DNA of 64,000 nt from the NCBI RefSeq assembly GCF_905220365.1, contig NC_061141.1, positions 2,983,501 to 3,047,500 on the forward strand, read 5' to 3'. Origin of the DNA: Vanessa cardui. Lineage: Eukaryota; Arthropoda; Insecta; Lepidoptera; Nymphalidae. This document shows, one piece after another, positions 43,101-44,558 of this stretch (position 1 is its first letter; each line of letters opens with the position of its first letter). Below the pieces are notes generated by a model, which saw only the letters and a list, made by a program, of their open reading frames with translations, did not search any database and had not been told where the DNA came from. Both the position numbers and the translations under genes were made by a program.

Positions 43101-44124
43101 CAATATAAATAACAATCTCTTTATGATTTGTACTATTTGTCCAAAATTTATTGGTATGTAGCAGTGTCTCCAGAAATAATTGTTTTTTTTAACGAGCATA
43201 ACTTCATTAGTTGTCCTTCTAACTAATGATTAAATAATTGATTATGATTTGAGGGTAACCTTAAATTTAATAAATAACAGCCAGCAAATGTGCCACGGCA
43301 CTAAGGCCTTTTAAAGAAACTCTTTGTAAGTTTTGACACTTATTTAACCACGCTGCTCCAACGCATGCTGAGAGATAAATTTGTGCCAGATTTTTTATTC
43401 GATTTGTCATTAATCACTACTGTTAACCCTTTGGTATAATAAATTTCAACTATTAATAATAGACACTTGTTAAAGTGCTGTATATACTGCTATATTTTAG
43501 TTAAACTTGCAATTCTTATTTTAAAATGTAGGTTACTAAATATGTACTAAATGTTTTATTATTATTTTATAGGATTTATATGAAGATGTCGACTACGGTG
43601 TGCTCTCTCCCCAAACCAAGATAAAAGTGAAAGTCAATCCATCAGGTATTAAAACACGATTAATTTTAAATGTTTAATTCAGTAAATGGACCAATTGTTT
43701 CAATGTTTAAAGCCCAATAACAAATTATTTAAGAAAATATATGTATGCTTCTAATATTGTTAAGTAAATTTAAAGGATTGCATTTTATTTTAATTTAAAT
43801 AATCAATAACAGTAATTGCATTCTTCTAATGTCTTTGAACCTAAGTACCGTATATGGAACAGTACCTTTGAAATTGAATTAGTTTCTTTCTGAAAACTTT
43901 ATAACTATTCCTTATGTTAAAACTATATTATGTGATTACTCTTATTTTGCTTTGTTAACTTCGTGTTTATATTTGGAATATTAAGTATAAAAGCAGCCGT
44001 TAAAGTGTGACGTCACTCCGCAGGCGTGGTGATCCTCCGCGCGGACGCGCAACCCGCCTTCGCGTACAACGCCATCCCCACGCGGACGCCCTACAACGAC
44101 GTGTTCCGACTCGCGCGCAAGTAG
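3964..44124 (+). CDS. Alpha-N-acetylgalactosaminidase / alpha-galactosidase, GH27 (whole gene, nine exons)
   Basis: Coding joins: 3964-4133, 5902-6076, 36612-36705, 40276-40451, 40927-41088, 41654-41851, 42925-43089, 43573-43645, 44024-44124. These total 1,314 nt (437 residues plus TAG), and every intron is GT..AG. The family hydrolyses terminal alpha-linked GalNAc or galactose from glycoproteins and glycolipids in lysosomes or secretions. Seen: a signal peptide of about 23 residues; mature start LDNGLALTPPMGWLAW; INVDDCW (about 81-87); YVKLDGCY with the nucleophile Asp162; RNFDD with the likely acid/base Asp223; WNDPDMLIIGNFGLS (about 254-268); and a C-terminal beta domain. Asn131, Asn183 and Asn207 sit in sequons where, from memory of the human alpha-galactosidase A alignment, that enzyme is glycosylated. 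The specificity loop reads CSWPV: Ser194 is NAGA-like (alpha-galactosidase A has Glu), and Val197 stands where NAGA has Ala and alpha-galactosidase A has Leu. Length is normal for the family, so the gene appears intact. Confidence 0.95.
4166..4550 (+). mobile_element. Helitron-like element E1 with duplicated 5' end
   Basis: It contains ATAAAACAAAGTCGCTTT, TCTGTCCCTATGTCC, AACGGATTTTGATGCGG and TAGATAGAGTGGTTCGAG, and ends GCACCCGTGCGAAGCCGGG followed by TCGCTAGT. The GC-rich near-palindromic 3' end followed by CTAG fits Helitrons. Its left end (4,166-4,226) is repeated at 4,254-4,314, a tandem duplication with an 88-bp period. Similar copies occur at 9,684, 38,798, 46,126 (-), 56,130, 59,031 and 60,119. 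Confidence 0.65.
4876..5157 (+). repeat. SINE-A copy (tRNA-derived)
   Basis: It starts inside the tRNA-like head at CCAGTGGTTAGAACGCGTGC and includes the B-box-like GAGTTCAAACCCAGGC. It runs through the body (AACATCGTGAGG, CATTGGAACAGC) to CAGGCTGTTA. Here the (TTG)n tail is replaced by TTACTTTACTTT. Confidence 0.85.
5295..5349 (-). repeat. SINE-A internal fragment
   Basis: Reverse complement of the SINE-A middle: GGTTTCCTCACGATGTTTTC followed by a diverged TGCTGAGC. It lies about 140 bp after the + strand copy and may be the remains of an inverted pair. Confidence 0.6.
5567..5789. mobile_element. Non-autonomous hAT-like MITE
   Basis: Left end CAGTGACGTAGCTG; right end CAGCTA-type termini in the form ATAGCTGCGCCACTA. 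These are imperfect inverted repeats of about 14 bp. The interior carries GGCCC/GGGCCC-rich blocks and no coding frame. The flanks TTTAAGAC and CATTTGAC are only loosely alike, so the hAT call is tentative. Confidence 0.5.
5902..6076 (+). CDS. GH27 exon 2
   Basis: The acceptor TATTTTCCCAG is followed by the second half of the Ser codon. It encodes DRLFRTMTDILVNEGYAAAG and then YEYINVDDCW, the strand 2/3 active-site segment. It ends in phase 0 at ..TCTGATTAT before GTGAGT. An in-frame ATG just upstream at 5,882 is intronic. Confidence 0.95.
6162..6376 (-). repeat. LINE-like 3' tail, family D2
   Basis: Blocks AATAATTTTATTCAATATAG, ACTTTCTTATTGATGGTCAA, GTACCACCGGTTCGGAAAG, GCGAAAGAAACTCAGCGGG and GGAGGCGATCGTTTCATTCC. 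It is the reverse complement of the copies at 57,776 and 62,345. It shares the core GAGTTTCTT..GCCGG..GAACCGGTGGTAG with family D1 and is therefore related to it. Confidence 0.65.
6437..6712. mobile_element. hAT-like MITE, copy 1 (CAGAGCCGGATTTAG termini)
   Basis: Starts CAGAGCCGGATTTAGGG and ends TAGATCCGACTCTG. The flanks ATAATTCA and ATAAATCA form a near-perfect 8-bp target-site duplication. The interior has GGGGCCTCCAC and GGTCTAGGGCCTCCAC blocks and no coding. A second copy lies at 27,246-27,549. Confidence 0.8.
7365..7670 (+). repeat. SINE-A, near full length
   Basis: Head GAGTCGAGATGGCCCAGTGG, B-box-like GCGGGTTCAAACCC, body, and tail CAGGCTGGTGTTGTTTGTTTG. It ends in a GTT-rich tail like most copies. 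Confidence 0.9.
7671..8265. other. AT-rich stretch with a (TA)n microsatellite
   Basis: No gene recognised. An uninterrupted (TA)n tract of about 26 bp runs at roughly 8,238-8,263 and directly borders the next repeat. Confidence 0.5.
8266..8560 (-). mobile_element. Helitron-like / dispersed repeat F, copy 1
   Basis: Begins ACTAGCTGTGCCCGCGACTT and includes ATGACATCAGATATCAGC, CATCAAAATCAGTTCAGCC and CAGACAGACAGACAG. It is the reverse complement of the element at 38,125-38,425, whose matching parts are CTGTCTGTTTGTTCCGGCTA and GACCGATTTTGACGGGACTT. The CTAG terminus suggests a Helitron relative, but the class is not settled. Confidence 0.5.
8950..9033 (+). repeat. Family D1 3' fragment
   Basis: GTAGCTTCACTTAAGATAGT, AGTGCTTGTAAAAGCCTACT and a TTTTGATTTT tail. 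Only the last 80 bp are present. Confidence 0.55.
9077..9385 (+). repeat. SINE-A, near full length
   Basis: GAGTCGAGATGGCCCAGTGG head. A short T-rich duplication (CTTTTTAGTTTTTTTATAATTTG) is inserted after the promoter region, and the 3' end is CAGGCTGTTGTTG. Confidence 0.9.
9684..9920 (+). mobile_element. Helitron-like element E2
   Basis: ATAAAACAAAGTCGCTTTCT start. The 3' end reads ACCCGTGCGAAGCCGG, then GGCGGGTCGCTAGT, so ACCCG..CGGGT can pair as a 3' hairpin immediately before CTAG. Confidence 0.7.
10222..10382 (+). repeat. Repeat C, diverged partial copy
   Basis: TATTCCTTACATATCCAATA, CACCACCAGCATTGG and CACTGGCTCACCCATC keep the order of repeat C, but the flanking parts are lost. Confidence 0.5.
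10846..11502. mobile_element. MITE family I, copy 1, interrupted by a retroposed insert
   Basis: Termini TATAGTACGACACAA and the diverged TTGTGGCGTAATATA. Subterminal blocks ATGTAGCCTCGGCAAAATTCG and TTGCCGACGCCACATCT mirror each other. At 11,103-11,422 a 320-bp insert interrupts it. Three further copies lie at 14,345, 25,899 and 42,563 (opposite orientation). Confidence 0.75.
11103..11422 (+). mobile_element. Retroposed insert J1 with 10-bp target-site duplication
   Basis: Flanked on both sides by ATTCCTATTG (11,093-11,102 and 11,423-11,432). Its 3' half, GACATTCGTAGACAATGTCG through CCCGAAATTAATAACTTTAA, recurs at 16,622, 39,571 and 51,362. The end in TTTAATA.. repeats suggests a non-LTR retrotransposon 3' end, with the 5' part of this copy unique in the window. 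Confidence 0.7.
11715..11885 (+). repeat. SINE-A, 5'-truncated
   Basis: Starts in the body at CGAAGAAAAACATCGTGAG and ends CAGGCTGTTC. Diverged (AGCAGCGTGGTGAAATATCG). Confidence 0.75.
12222..12368 (-). repeat. Family D1 3' fragment
   Basis: Reverse complement of the D1 tail: ACTATATTCAAGTAGGCT, ACAAGCACTTTTGAATCG and GAAGCTACCACCGGTTCGG. A partial family O block (TTTTATTGTTCAGTGGTTTG, CAGACACAAACAGAGTTAC) follows to about 12,475. Confidence 0.6.
12704..12796. repeat. Long near-perfect palindrome next to a shorter one
   Basis: At 12,731-12,762 the arm GTGTACCGGTAGTTTTTATG.. is answered at 12,764-12,796 by its reverse complement, with a one-base spacer and one extra A. Arms are 32-33 bp. Just upstream, AGCGTTAGTTACTAACGCT at 12,704-12,722 is another palindrome. 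It could be a compact foldback or MITE relic; no second copy is seen. Confidence 0.85.
13096..13352 (+). repeat. Repeat C, near full length
   Basis: Ordered blocks GGCCACCTGATGGTAAGTGG, CTATTCCTTACATCGTCGAT, AACCGGAACACAACAATACT, AATAACTGATGAGTGGGTGG and CACAAAGCCCTACCACCAAG. No terminal inverted repeat. Orientation is given by this reading order. Confidence 0.85.
13353..14344. other. AT-rich intronic stretch without recognised features
   Basis: About 1 kb with no recurring repeat and no protein-like frame. The 74-codon open frame near 13,648 is Phe-rich low-complexity translation and was not accepted. Confidence 0.4.
14345..14693. mobile_element. MITE family I, copy 2
   Basis: From TAGTACTACACAACTTAGATG to TGTGTCGTACTATA. 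The interior includes CCGATCACATCCGAATTAAG, ATATTCGTCAATTTGACACG and CGACGAATAGCGTCGAATGG. It is followed directly by AAGTAGTATGACGTTTGGCG, a short string that recurs at 28,748. Confidence 0.8.
14694..14752 (+). repeat. Short shared sequence P, copy 1
   Basis: AGTAGTATGACGTTTGGCG and GTAGCTGTCACGCA, also seen with small changes at 28,748-28,789. It is too short to classify. Confidence 0.45.
14850..15174 (+). repeat. SINE-A, near full length
   Basis: GAGTCGAGATGGTCCAGTGG head, internal T-rich expansion (TATTTCATTATTTGTCTTTT), and 3' end CAGGCTG(TTG)n. Confidence 0.9.
15465..15571 (+). repeat. SINE-A internal fragment, diverged
   Basis: TTATCTCGTGTTTAG, AAAATATCGTGAGGAAC, GCCACGTGTGTATTCC and CATTGCAACAGTGTGGTGG. 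Both ends are lost. Confidence 0.55.
15734..16010 (+). repeat. SINE-A copy
   Basis: Head AGACGAGATGGTCCAGTGG, B-box-like GTGGGTTCGAACCG, and 3' end GACTGTTGTTATTGTTGTTG. Somewhat diverged in the middle. Confidence 0.85.
16250..16521 (+). repeat. Repeat C, near full length
   Basis: Starts TAGGTTGGCGGACGAGCATA and ends GTACAAAGCCCTACCACCAA. Its first block is longer than in the copy at 13,096. Confidence 0.85.
16613..16765 (+). repeat. Retrotransposon 3' end J2 with flanking inverted repeat
   Basis: GACATTCGTAGATAATGTCG, ATCGAGCTCCGCCGAACAAA and TAATAATAAAAATAACCGTG match J1 and J4. The 19 bp AAGTTATTAATTTCGGGAT at 16,613-16,631 is the exact reverse complement of the string at 16,706-16,724, so the segment can fold into a stem. 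Confidence 0.65.
16805..16935 (-). repeat. Family O remnant
   Basis: Reads like the family O copies (CACGGCCAAGCCATTCAGACG, GGTATGAAGCAAGTTTGAA) in reverse orientation; both termini are unclear. Confidence 0.45.
16936..18176. other. AT-rich intronic stretch without recognised features
   Basis: About 1.2 kb where I see no recurring repeat and no coding frame. Confidence 0.4.
18177..18370 (+). repeat. Family O (CTAG-ended dispersed repeat)
   Basis: ACTAGTAGTTTTGCCCGTGG, CTCGTGTTTTAGGGTGTTGG, TCATACCAAAATTTCATCAA and GACAGTTACTTTCACATCTA. Related copies or pieces: 12,395, 23,533 (-), 35,610, 35,787, 56,725 (-), 58,018 and 61,848. Possibly Helitron-like; not proven. Confidence 0.5.
18380..18600 (-). 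repeat. SINE-B (second tRNA-derived family)
   Basis: On the minus strand a tRNA-like head is present with A-box-like GTGGTGTGTTTTCATGGGTA and B-box-like CCGGGTTCGATTCCCGGC. The body ends with GTAATGTATGTGATG and an ATTTATTTTTA tail. Three more copies: 29,368 (-), 47,525 (-) and 59,438 (+). Confidence 0.85.
18640..18785 (-). repeat. Family D1 3' fragment, diverged
   Basis: CAAAATATACTTTACTCG, GAAACTAACAACGATTCGG and ATCGAGAAGAACCAGAG keep the D1 order in reverse. Confidence 0.55.
18922..19228 (+). repeat. SINE-A, near full length
   Basis: AGTCGAGATGGCCCAGTGGT head to a CAGGCTG(TTG)6 tail, one of the cleanest copies. Confidence 0.9.
19366..19672 (-). repeat. Repeat C, full length with duplicated end
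   Basis: Reverse orientation. The terminal block TTGGTGGTAGGGCTC occurs twice (about 19,370 and 19,393), then GTCTGGGTAGGTACCACCCA through GCTCGTCCGCCAACCTATAC. Confidence 0.85.
20158..20446 (+). repeat. SINE-A, near full length
   Basis: GAGTCGAGATGGCCCAGTGG head. The 3' region is rearranged (GGCCTAAAGGCCTGGGCC, a near-palindrome, replaces the usual TTCCAAACCTTCTCC block) before GGCTG(TTG)n. Confidence 0.85.
20525..20640 (+). repeat. Repeat L, copy 1
   Basis: TTTCTTTAATTTTCACATCG, CAGCTGGAACTTTTCAAAAT and GAGACCATAACCATAAG. Shares order with 30,490-30,690 and 59,878-60,030 (ATGAGGCCATAATCGATTTT, CAGCTATCGTCCCATAATCA). Confidence 0.5.
20641..23532. other. Mostly unexplained intronic stretch
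   Basis: Nearly 2.9 kb with little recognisable. At 21,136-21,190 the string TTGTAACTCAATTTAGAAG..TATCTTTAACCGATTAAG matches, in reverse, a piece at 60,425-60,490, so it is a dispersed repeat. Around 21,235-21,400 CCAACATGGCGGCA, AAGATGGCGGACC and ATATGGCGGACTAC are three spaced YATGGCGG motifs. A less AT-rich patch near 22,300-22,450 has no coding frame. Confidence 0.4.
23533..23722 (-). repeat. Family O copy
   Basis: Reverse orientation: ATACTAATATTATAAATGTG, CCGAATTTGATGATATCTGG, ATGCGAACGAAGCCGCGGAC and GGCAACTAGTA at its CTAG end. Confidence 0.55.
23786..24036 (+). repeat. LINE-like 3' tail, family D1, good copy
   Basis: From TGATAAAAAAGCGTGGAGG to AATAAAGTTTATTTTGATTT followed by GATTTGATTT. 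A useful reference copy for the family. Confidence 0.7.
24250..24367 (+). repeat. SINE-A, 5'-truncated
   Basis: GCGAAATTCTGCCAATCAGC to GACAGGCTGTTAATA. Only the 3' third remains. Confidence 0.75.
24420..24660. other. Less AT-rich islet of unknown nature in intron 2
   Basis: CpG-containing sequence (GATCGTATCGACAGCGCCGG, GAGCCGCGTAACGAAGGTCA, CGTCCGCGGGAAAAAG) that stands out from the surrounding DNA. No coding frame of note and no second copy seen. It could be a regulatory element or an old repeat. Confidence 0.35.
24693..24988 (-). repeat. SINE-A, near full length
   Basis: Reverse orientation: CAACAGCCTGTAAATTACCC through CTAACCACTGGGCCATCTCA. Confidence 0.9.
24989..25898. other. Intronic stretch without recognised features
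   Basis: Includes a 134-codon open frame (25,416-25,820, +) that begins with TTG, not ATG. It shows no domain or signal peptide and was not accepted as a gene. A CpG-containing patch lies near 25,420-25,500. Confidence 0.4.
25899..26224. mobile_element. MITE family I, copy 3
   Basis: From GTAGTACGACACAATTTGATG to TTGTGTCGTACCATA, with CATCGGCAAAATTCGTAAAA and GAATTTGCCGATGCTACATC as the mirrored subtermini. Confidence 0.8.
26440..26800 (+). repeat. Repeat K, copy 1
   Basis: Blocks AAACGCGGAGCGAGGTCTAA, TATTGAAAACAGAATGCTAT, TCACATCATATCGAGTTTTA, AAACGTTACTGGGTCTAATA and GCGCCGTACCGGTATTATGA. The opposite-strand copy at 52,085-52,385 has the same order. The class is not clear. Confidence 0.6.
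27246..27549. mobile_element. hAT-like MITE, copy 2, perfect 8-bp target duplication
   Basis: Starts CAGGGCCGTATTTAGGGG and ends AAATCCGACTCTG. CATAAAAG stands on both sides (27,238-27,245 and 27,550-27,557). An 8-bp duplication with CAG..CTG termini is the hAT signature. The interior matches the copy at 6,437. Confidence 0.9.
27558..29248. other. Intronic stretch without recognised features
   Basis: About 1.7 kb. A short copy of sequence P (AGTAGTATGACGTTTGGTG) lies at 28,748-28,789. A CpG-containing patch near 28,020-28,240 has no coding frame. Confidence 0.4.
29249..29264 (+). repeat. Poly-C tract
   Basis: Sixteen consecutive C residues directly before the head of a SINE-A copy. Such a homopolymer is rare here and prone to length error in sequencing. 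Confidence 0.9.
29265..29790 (+). repeat. SINE-A split by an inserted SINE-B
   Basis: Head GCCGAGATGGTCCAGTGGTT to GTGTTTA at 29,367, then a SINE-B insert, then TTATAATTCATTTCGTGCTC to CAGGCTGTTACTTAC. The two halves join exactly into one SINE-A once the insert is removed. Confidence 0.9.
29368..29602 (-). mobile_element. SINE-B inserted into SINE-A, 7-bp target duplication
   Basis: GTGTTTA occurs at 29,361-29,367 and 29,603-29,609. The insert reads A/T-rich tail, AACATCACATACAGTACTCT, then GGGAATCGAACCCAGGACC and CACTCGATCACGGAG, i.e. a minus-strand SINE-B with head at the right. Confidence 0.9.
29791..30489. other. Intronic stretch, few features
   Basis: The phrase TCTCGTTTATTCAAAAGAG occurs twice (about 30,186 and 30,420), hinting at a decayed duplication. 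Otherwise nothing was recognised. Confidence 0.35.
30490..30705 (+). repeat. Repeat L, copy 2, followed by a repeat C scrap
   Basis: GATCCTCTTTAATTTTATGC, CTCTTCAATTCGATTTTTTA and TGTCGTCCCATAATGA match the copy at 59,878. At 30,664-30,705 TTAGTATTGTTGTGTTCCGG resembles repeat C in reverse. Confidence 0.5.
30706..33164. other. Intronic stretch, mostly unexplained
   Basis: About 2.5 kb. Small repeat scraps: AGCTGTGCCCGCGACAGTTAG at about 31,480 (family F or Helitron-like) and GGAGGTTGGTGGTGCATTGG at 31,654 (repeat C, reverse). No gene recognised. Confidence 0.4.
33165..33305 (+). repeat. Family D1 3' fragment, diverged
   Basis: TAGTTTCTTGCCGGTCC and CGAAAGGTGCTTGAATTC keep the order of D1 with many changes. 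Confidence 0.45.
33419..33640 (-). repeat. Family D1 copy
   Basis: Reverse orientation: CAATCAAAATCAAAATATGC, AGGTTTTTACAAGTACTTTT, GAAGCTACCACCGGTTCAG and CTGCCTGGAAGTCAAC. The next 200 bp (to about 33,835) are less AT-rich, hold no recognisable protein, and may be more of the same element. Confidence 0.6.
33836..35302. other. Intronic stretch, few features
   Basis: A diverged SINE-A 3' fragment in reverse lies at 34,725-34,822 (TTCTCACTGATTGGCTAAGG, TTCCAACACGCTGCTACAAT). A family O scrap is near 34,600-34,650 (GAGTGCGAAGCGACGGGCGA). Otherwise nothing was recognised. Confidence 0.4.
35303..35574 (-). repeat. Repeat C, near full length
   Basis: Reverse orientation: GTACGGCTTTGTGCAAGCC, GTTATTCTTCCGTCAAATAA and TAGTTCCCAAGATTGGTGGC through CCACCAACGTATACCATAAA. 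Confidence 0.85.
35500..35837. repeat. Tandem duplication, 170-bp period, spanning a repeat C / family O junction
   Basis: TGTCTATGGGTGATGCTG at about 35,510 and 35,680, AAAAAAACGCTTGATACAAA at about 35,577 and 35,747, and CGCCCTCGGCTTCGCCCGCG at about 35,625 and 35,795 are each 170 bp apart. Each unit holds the end of repeat C, a short spacer and the start of family O. The second copy continues into family O to about 35,985. Confidence 0.85.
35787..35985 (+). repeat. Family O copy
   Basis: ACTAGCTGTCGCCCTCGGCT to GTTACTATCACATTTATAAA, ending ATTAGTATAGATG. The most complete copy of this family in the window. Confidence 0.55.
36253..36546 (+). repeat. SINE-A, near full length
   Basis: GAGCTAAGATGGCCCAGTGG head to TACAAGCTGTTATTTTAC. 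Lies about 65 bp before exon 3. Confidence 0.9.
36612..36705 (+). CDS. GH27 exon 3
   Basis: Encodes VHSKGLKFGIYEDYGNFTCA and GYPGVVGHLAG. NFT at Asn131 is a sequon at a position glycosylated in the human homologue. Phase 0 in, phase 1 out (GGA G|GTAAGT). Confidence 0.95.
36733..36991 (-). repeat. LINE-like 3' tail, family D1, good copy
   Basis: (AATCAAATC)n then AAAATAAACTTTATTCAAGT through CACGCTTTTTTATCATC. It sits 28 bp after exon 3. Confidence 0.7.
36992..37679. other. AT-rich intron 3 stretch
   Basis: No recognised repeat. An open minus-strand frame runs through part of it from the remnant described next, but only that remnant looks protein-like. Confidence 0.35.
37680..37956 (-). pseudogene. 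Possible remnant of a two-pore-domain potassium channel
   Basis: The frame reads NRLESYEIIKYALVGEAGV, then SFDAIFYITSIITTLG followed by TLFPRR. A family pore loop would read roughly A.FY..T.ITT.GYG; here the YG after TTLG is absent, as if six bases were lost. The stretch after the pore no longer resembles a membrane segment. The frame has no ATG start, lies antisense inside GH27 intron 3, and has no splice partner that I could find. The similarity is a pattern I recognise without an alignment and could be chance. Confidence 0.3.
38125..38425 (+). mobile_element. Repeat F, copy 2
   Basis: Opposite orientation to the copy at 8,266. AAATTGGAGTGTCTGTTTGT, ATTAAAATAGCCATTTTTAC, CTGTCTGTTTGTTCCGGCTA and GGAGTAACTTAGGCTAC. 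Its CTAG end is decayed. Confidence 0.5.
38426..38797. other. AT-rich intron 3 stretch without recognised features
   Basis: Nothing protein-like and no recurring repeat seen. Confidence 0.4.
38798..39331 (+). mobile_element. Helitron-like element E3, split by a SINE-A, with a terminal hairpin
   Basis: ATAAAACAAAGTCGCTTACC and AGACGCAACGGATTTTAATG, then the SINE insert, then GTATATTTAGTATCACCATT. At the far end ATATTTAGTATCACCATTGC (39,276-39,295) is matched by its exact reverse complement at 39,312-39,331 across a 16-base loop. This replaces the usual ACCCG..CGGGT end of the other copies. Confidence 0.65.
38936..39238 (-). mobile_element. SINE-A inserted into Helitron-like E3, 7-bp target duplication
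   Basis: ACATGGA at 38,929-38,935 and 39,239-39,245. The insert reads AAGTAACAGCCTGTAAATTT through CCACTGGGCATATCTCGGCT, a minus-strand SINE-A. Confidence 0.85.
39571..39640 (+). repeat. Retrotransposon 3' end J4, short
   Basis: GATAATGTCGAAATATCCCG, TTTAATAATAAAAATAACCG and TGTTAATTTAAAAT match J2. About 25 bp of the family core are missing. Confidence 0.55.
39641..40275. other. AT-rich end of intron 3
   Basis: A short direct repeat, GAAAGAGTACATATA, occurs at about 40,000 and 40,023. No other feature. Confidence 0.4.
40276..40451 (+). CDS. GH27 exon 4: catalytic nucleophile and specificity loop
   Basis: Encodes DASTFASWGVDYVKLDGCY with nucleophile Asp162, then LNLTGRQMVYSCSWPVYQIY. Ser194 and Val197 (CSWPV) line the pocket that reads the substrate C2 group. 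Phase 1 in, phase 0 out (CTACAG|GTAACA). Confidence 0.95.
40927..41088 (+). CDS. GH27 exon 5: acid/base residue
   Basis: Begins PNFTSIIEHCNLWRNFDDIQ, with the acid/base at Asp223 of RNFDD, and ends VIVPNAGPGHWNDPDM. The acceptor TTCGAATTAG is purine-rich close to the AG but keeps a T-run upstream. Phase 0 on both sides. Confidence 0.95.
41111..41396 (-). repeat. Repeat C copy in intron 5
   Basis: Starts 23 bp after the exon 5 donor: CTTGGTGGCAGGTCTTTG, AACAGTACTTAGTATTGTTG and TAGTTCCCAAGGTTGG through ACCATCAGGTGGTCCATAGG. Confidence 0.75.
41480..41630 (-). repeat. Repeat C, second diverged copy in intron 5
   Basis: TTTTAAAGGGTAAGCGAACC, ACATCTTAGCTCCCAACG and TTGGTGACCACTTACC. Ends about 24 bp before exon 6. 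Confidence 0.6.
41654..41851 (+). CDS. GH27 exon 6
   Basis: Encodes LIIGNFGLSYEQSKTQFAIW, AILAAPLLMSVDLR, and NRKIIEVDQDPLGIQGRRIY, the end of the barrel (QDPLG is a strong family signature). Acceptor TTTTGTTTCAG, donor AAA|GTGAGT, phase 0 on both sides. Confidence 0.95.
42006..42125 (+). repeat. Family D2 fragment in intron 6
   Basis: CCCGCTGAGTTTCTTTCGC, TGGTTCTTCTCAGATCC, AAACCGGTGGTAGATGC and GTCAATAAGCAAGTG. Confidence 0.55.
42140..42320 (-). repeat. Repeat C fragment in intron 6
   Basis: TAGCACTGTTGTGTTTTCGG, TTTTAGTTACAAAGGTCGG and ATAGACGATGGCGACTTATC. Diverged. Confidence 0.55.
42563..42904. mobile_element. MITE family I, copy 4, next to the exon 7 acceptor
   Basis: TATAGCATGACACAAATTAG to TTGTGTCGTACTATA, opposite in orientation to the other three copies. 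The right end lies at 42,904, only 20 bp before exon 7 at 42,925. The intervening bases are the pyrimidine tract ATTACGTCTTGTCTTTTTAG. Confidence 0.85.
42925..43089 (+). CDS. GH27 exon 7: start of the C-terminal beta domain
   Basis: Encodes HRGIEIWSRPILPIHGQHYS, YAVAFVNRRTDGTPSDVAVT and LRELGLNNPAGYRVE. Matches the beta-sandwich start of GH27 (IEVW.RPL, A.A..NR). Phase 0 on both sides, donor GAA|GTAAGC. Confidence 0.95.
43090..43572. other. GH27 intron 7
   Basis: A strongly diverged SINE-A fragment in reverse lies at about 43,281-43,393 (CAGCCAGCAAATG, TTAACCACGCTGCTCCAACG). The rest is AT-rich with nothing recognised. Confidence 0.4.
43573..43645 (+). CDS. GH27 exon 8
   Basis: Encodes DLYEDVDYGVLSPQTKIKVK and VNPSG, the DL(Y/W) strand of the beta domain. 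Phase 0 in, phase 1 out (CCATCAG|GTATT). Confidence 0.93.
43646..44023. other. GH27 intron 8
   Basis: 378 bp, AT-rich, no recognised repeat. The acceptor GTCACTCCGCAG has a weak pyrimidine tract but the frame continues cleanly. Confidence 0.6.
44024..44124 (+). CDS. GH27 exon 9 with stop
   Basis: Encodes the end of the split Gly codon, then VVILRADAQPAFAYNAIPTR and TPYNDVFRLARK, stop TAG at 44,122-44,124. GVV(L/M)(L/I)R is the expected last beta strand; the 25-residue tail is GC-rich at DNA level compared with the rest of the gene. Confidence 0.93.
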
Positions 44125-44233
44125 CGTCCTCTAGTACGATACATACTACAAGTACAACGTAAACGTCGCCACACTCAATCCCATTGATGTCATATACAAC
44201 TAGATCGTTTAAGAGTAATCAATATATCTTGAC

Positions 44234-44558
44234 AATAGGCTATTTGACAATGCGAAAAATAAATTGTGAATTATTGTAATCACTGTATATTATGAGTTTA
44301 AAAATGGTTATTTACTAACGAAACTTGAAAATAATACTTAATTTATTCAAAAATCAATAAATAAAAATTCATTTTTGACCCCTTTGCAGAGCCATATTGT
44401 CCAAGTAGCGTTTTCGCGCGTTATTTAAATATGGAATTTTTAATATGATATTTTTTGGCAAATATGTACTAGAAATAAAAAAATCAACTTTTGCTGGGTT
44501 CCTTAACTTCTACTAAATAATATAAAATGGATTTTAAAAACCAGTCAAATAGCCTATT
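44234..44558. mobile_element. MITE family N, copy 1, in the GH27 3' end
   Basis: Termini AATAGGCTATTTGAC and GTCAAATAGCCTATT, 15-bp perfect inverted repeats, 325 bp. It is the inverse of the 451-bp copy at 62,744 and lacks about 125 bp of that copy's middle. It begins 110 bp after the stop codon. Confidence 0.9.
44258..44263 (+). terminator. Candidate polyadenylation signal of the GH27 gene
   Basis: AATAAA, 134 bp after the stop codon and within the left part of the MITE that starts at 44,234. It is the first canonical hexamer downstream, so the transcript may end inside the element. Confidence 0.5.
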
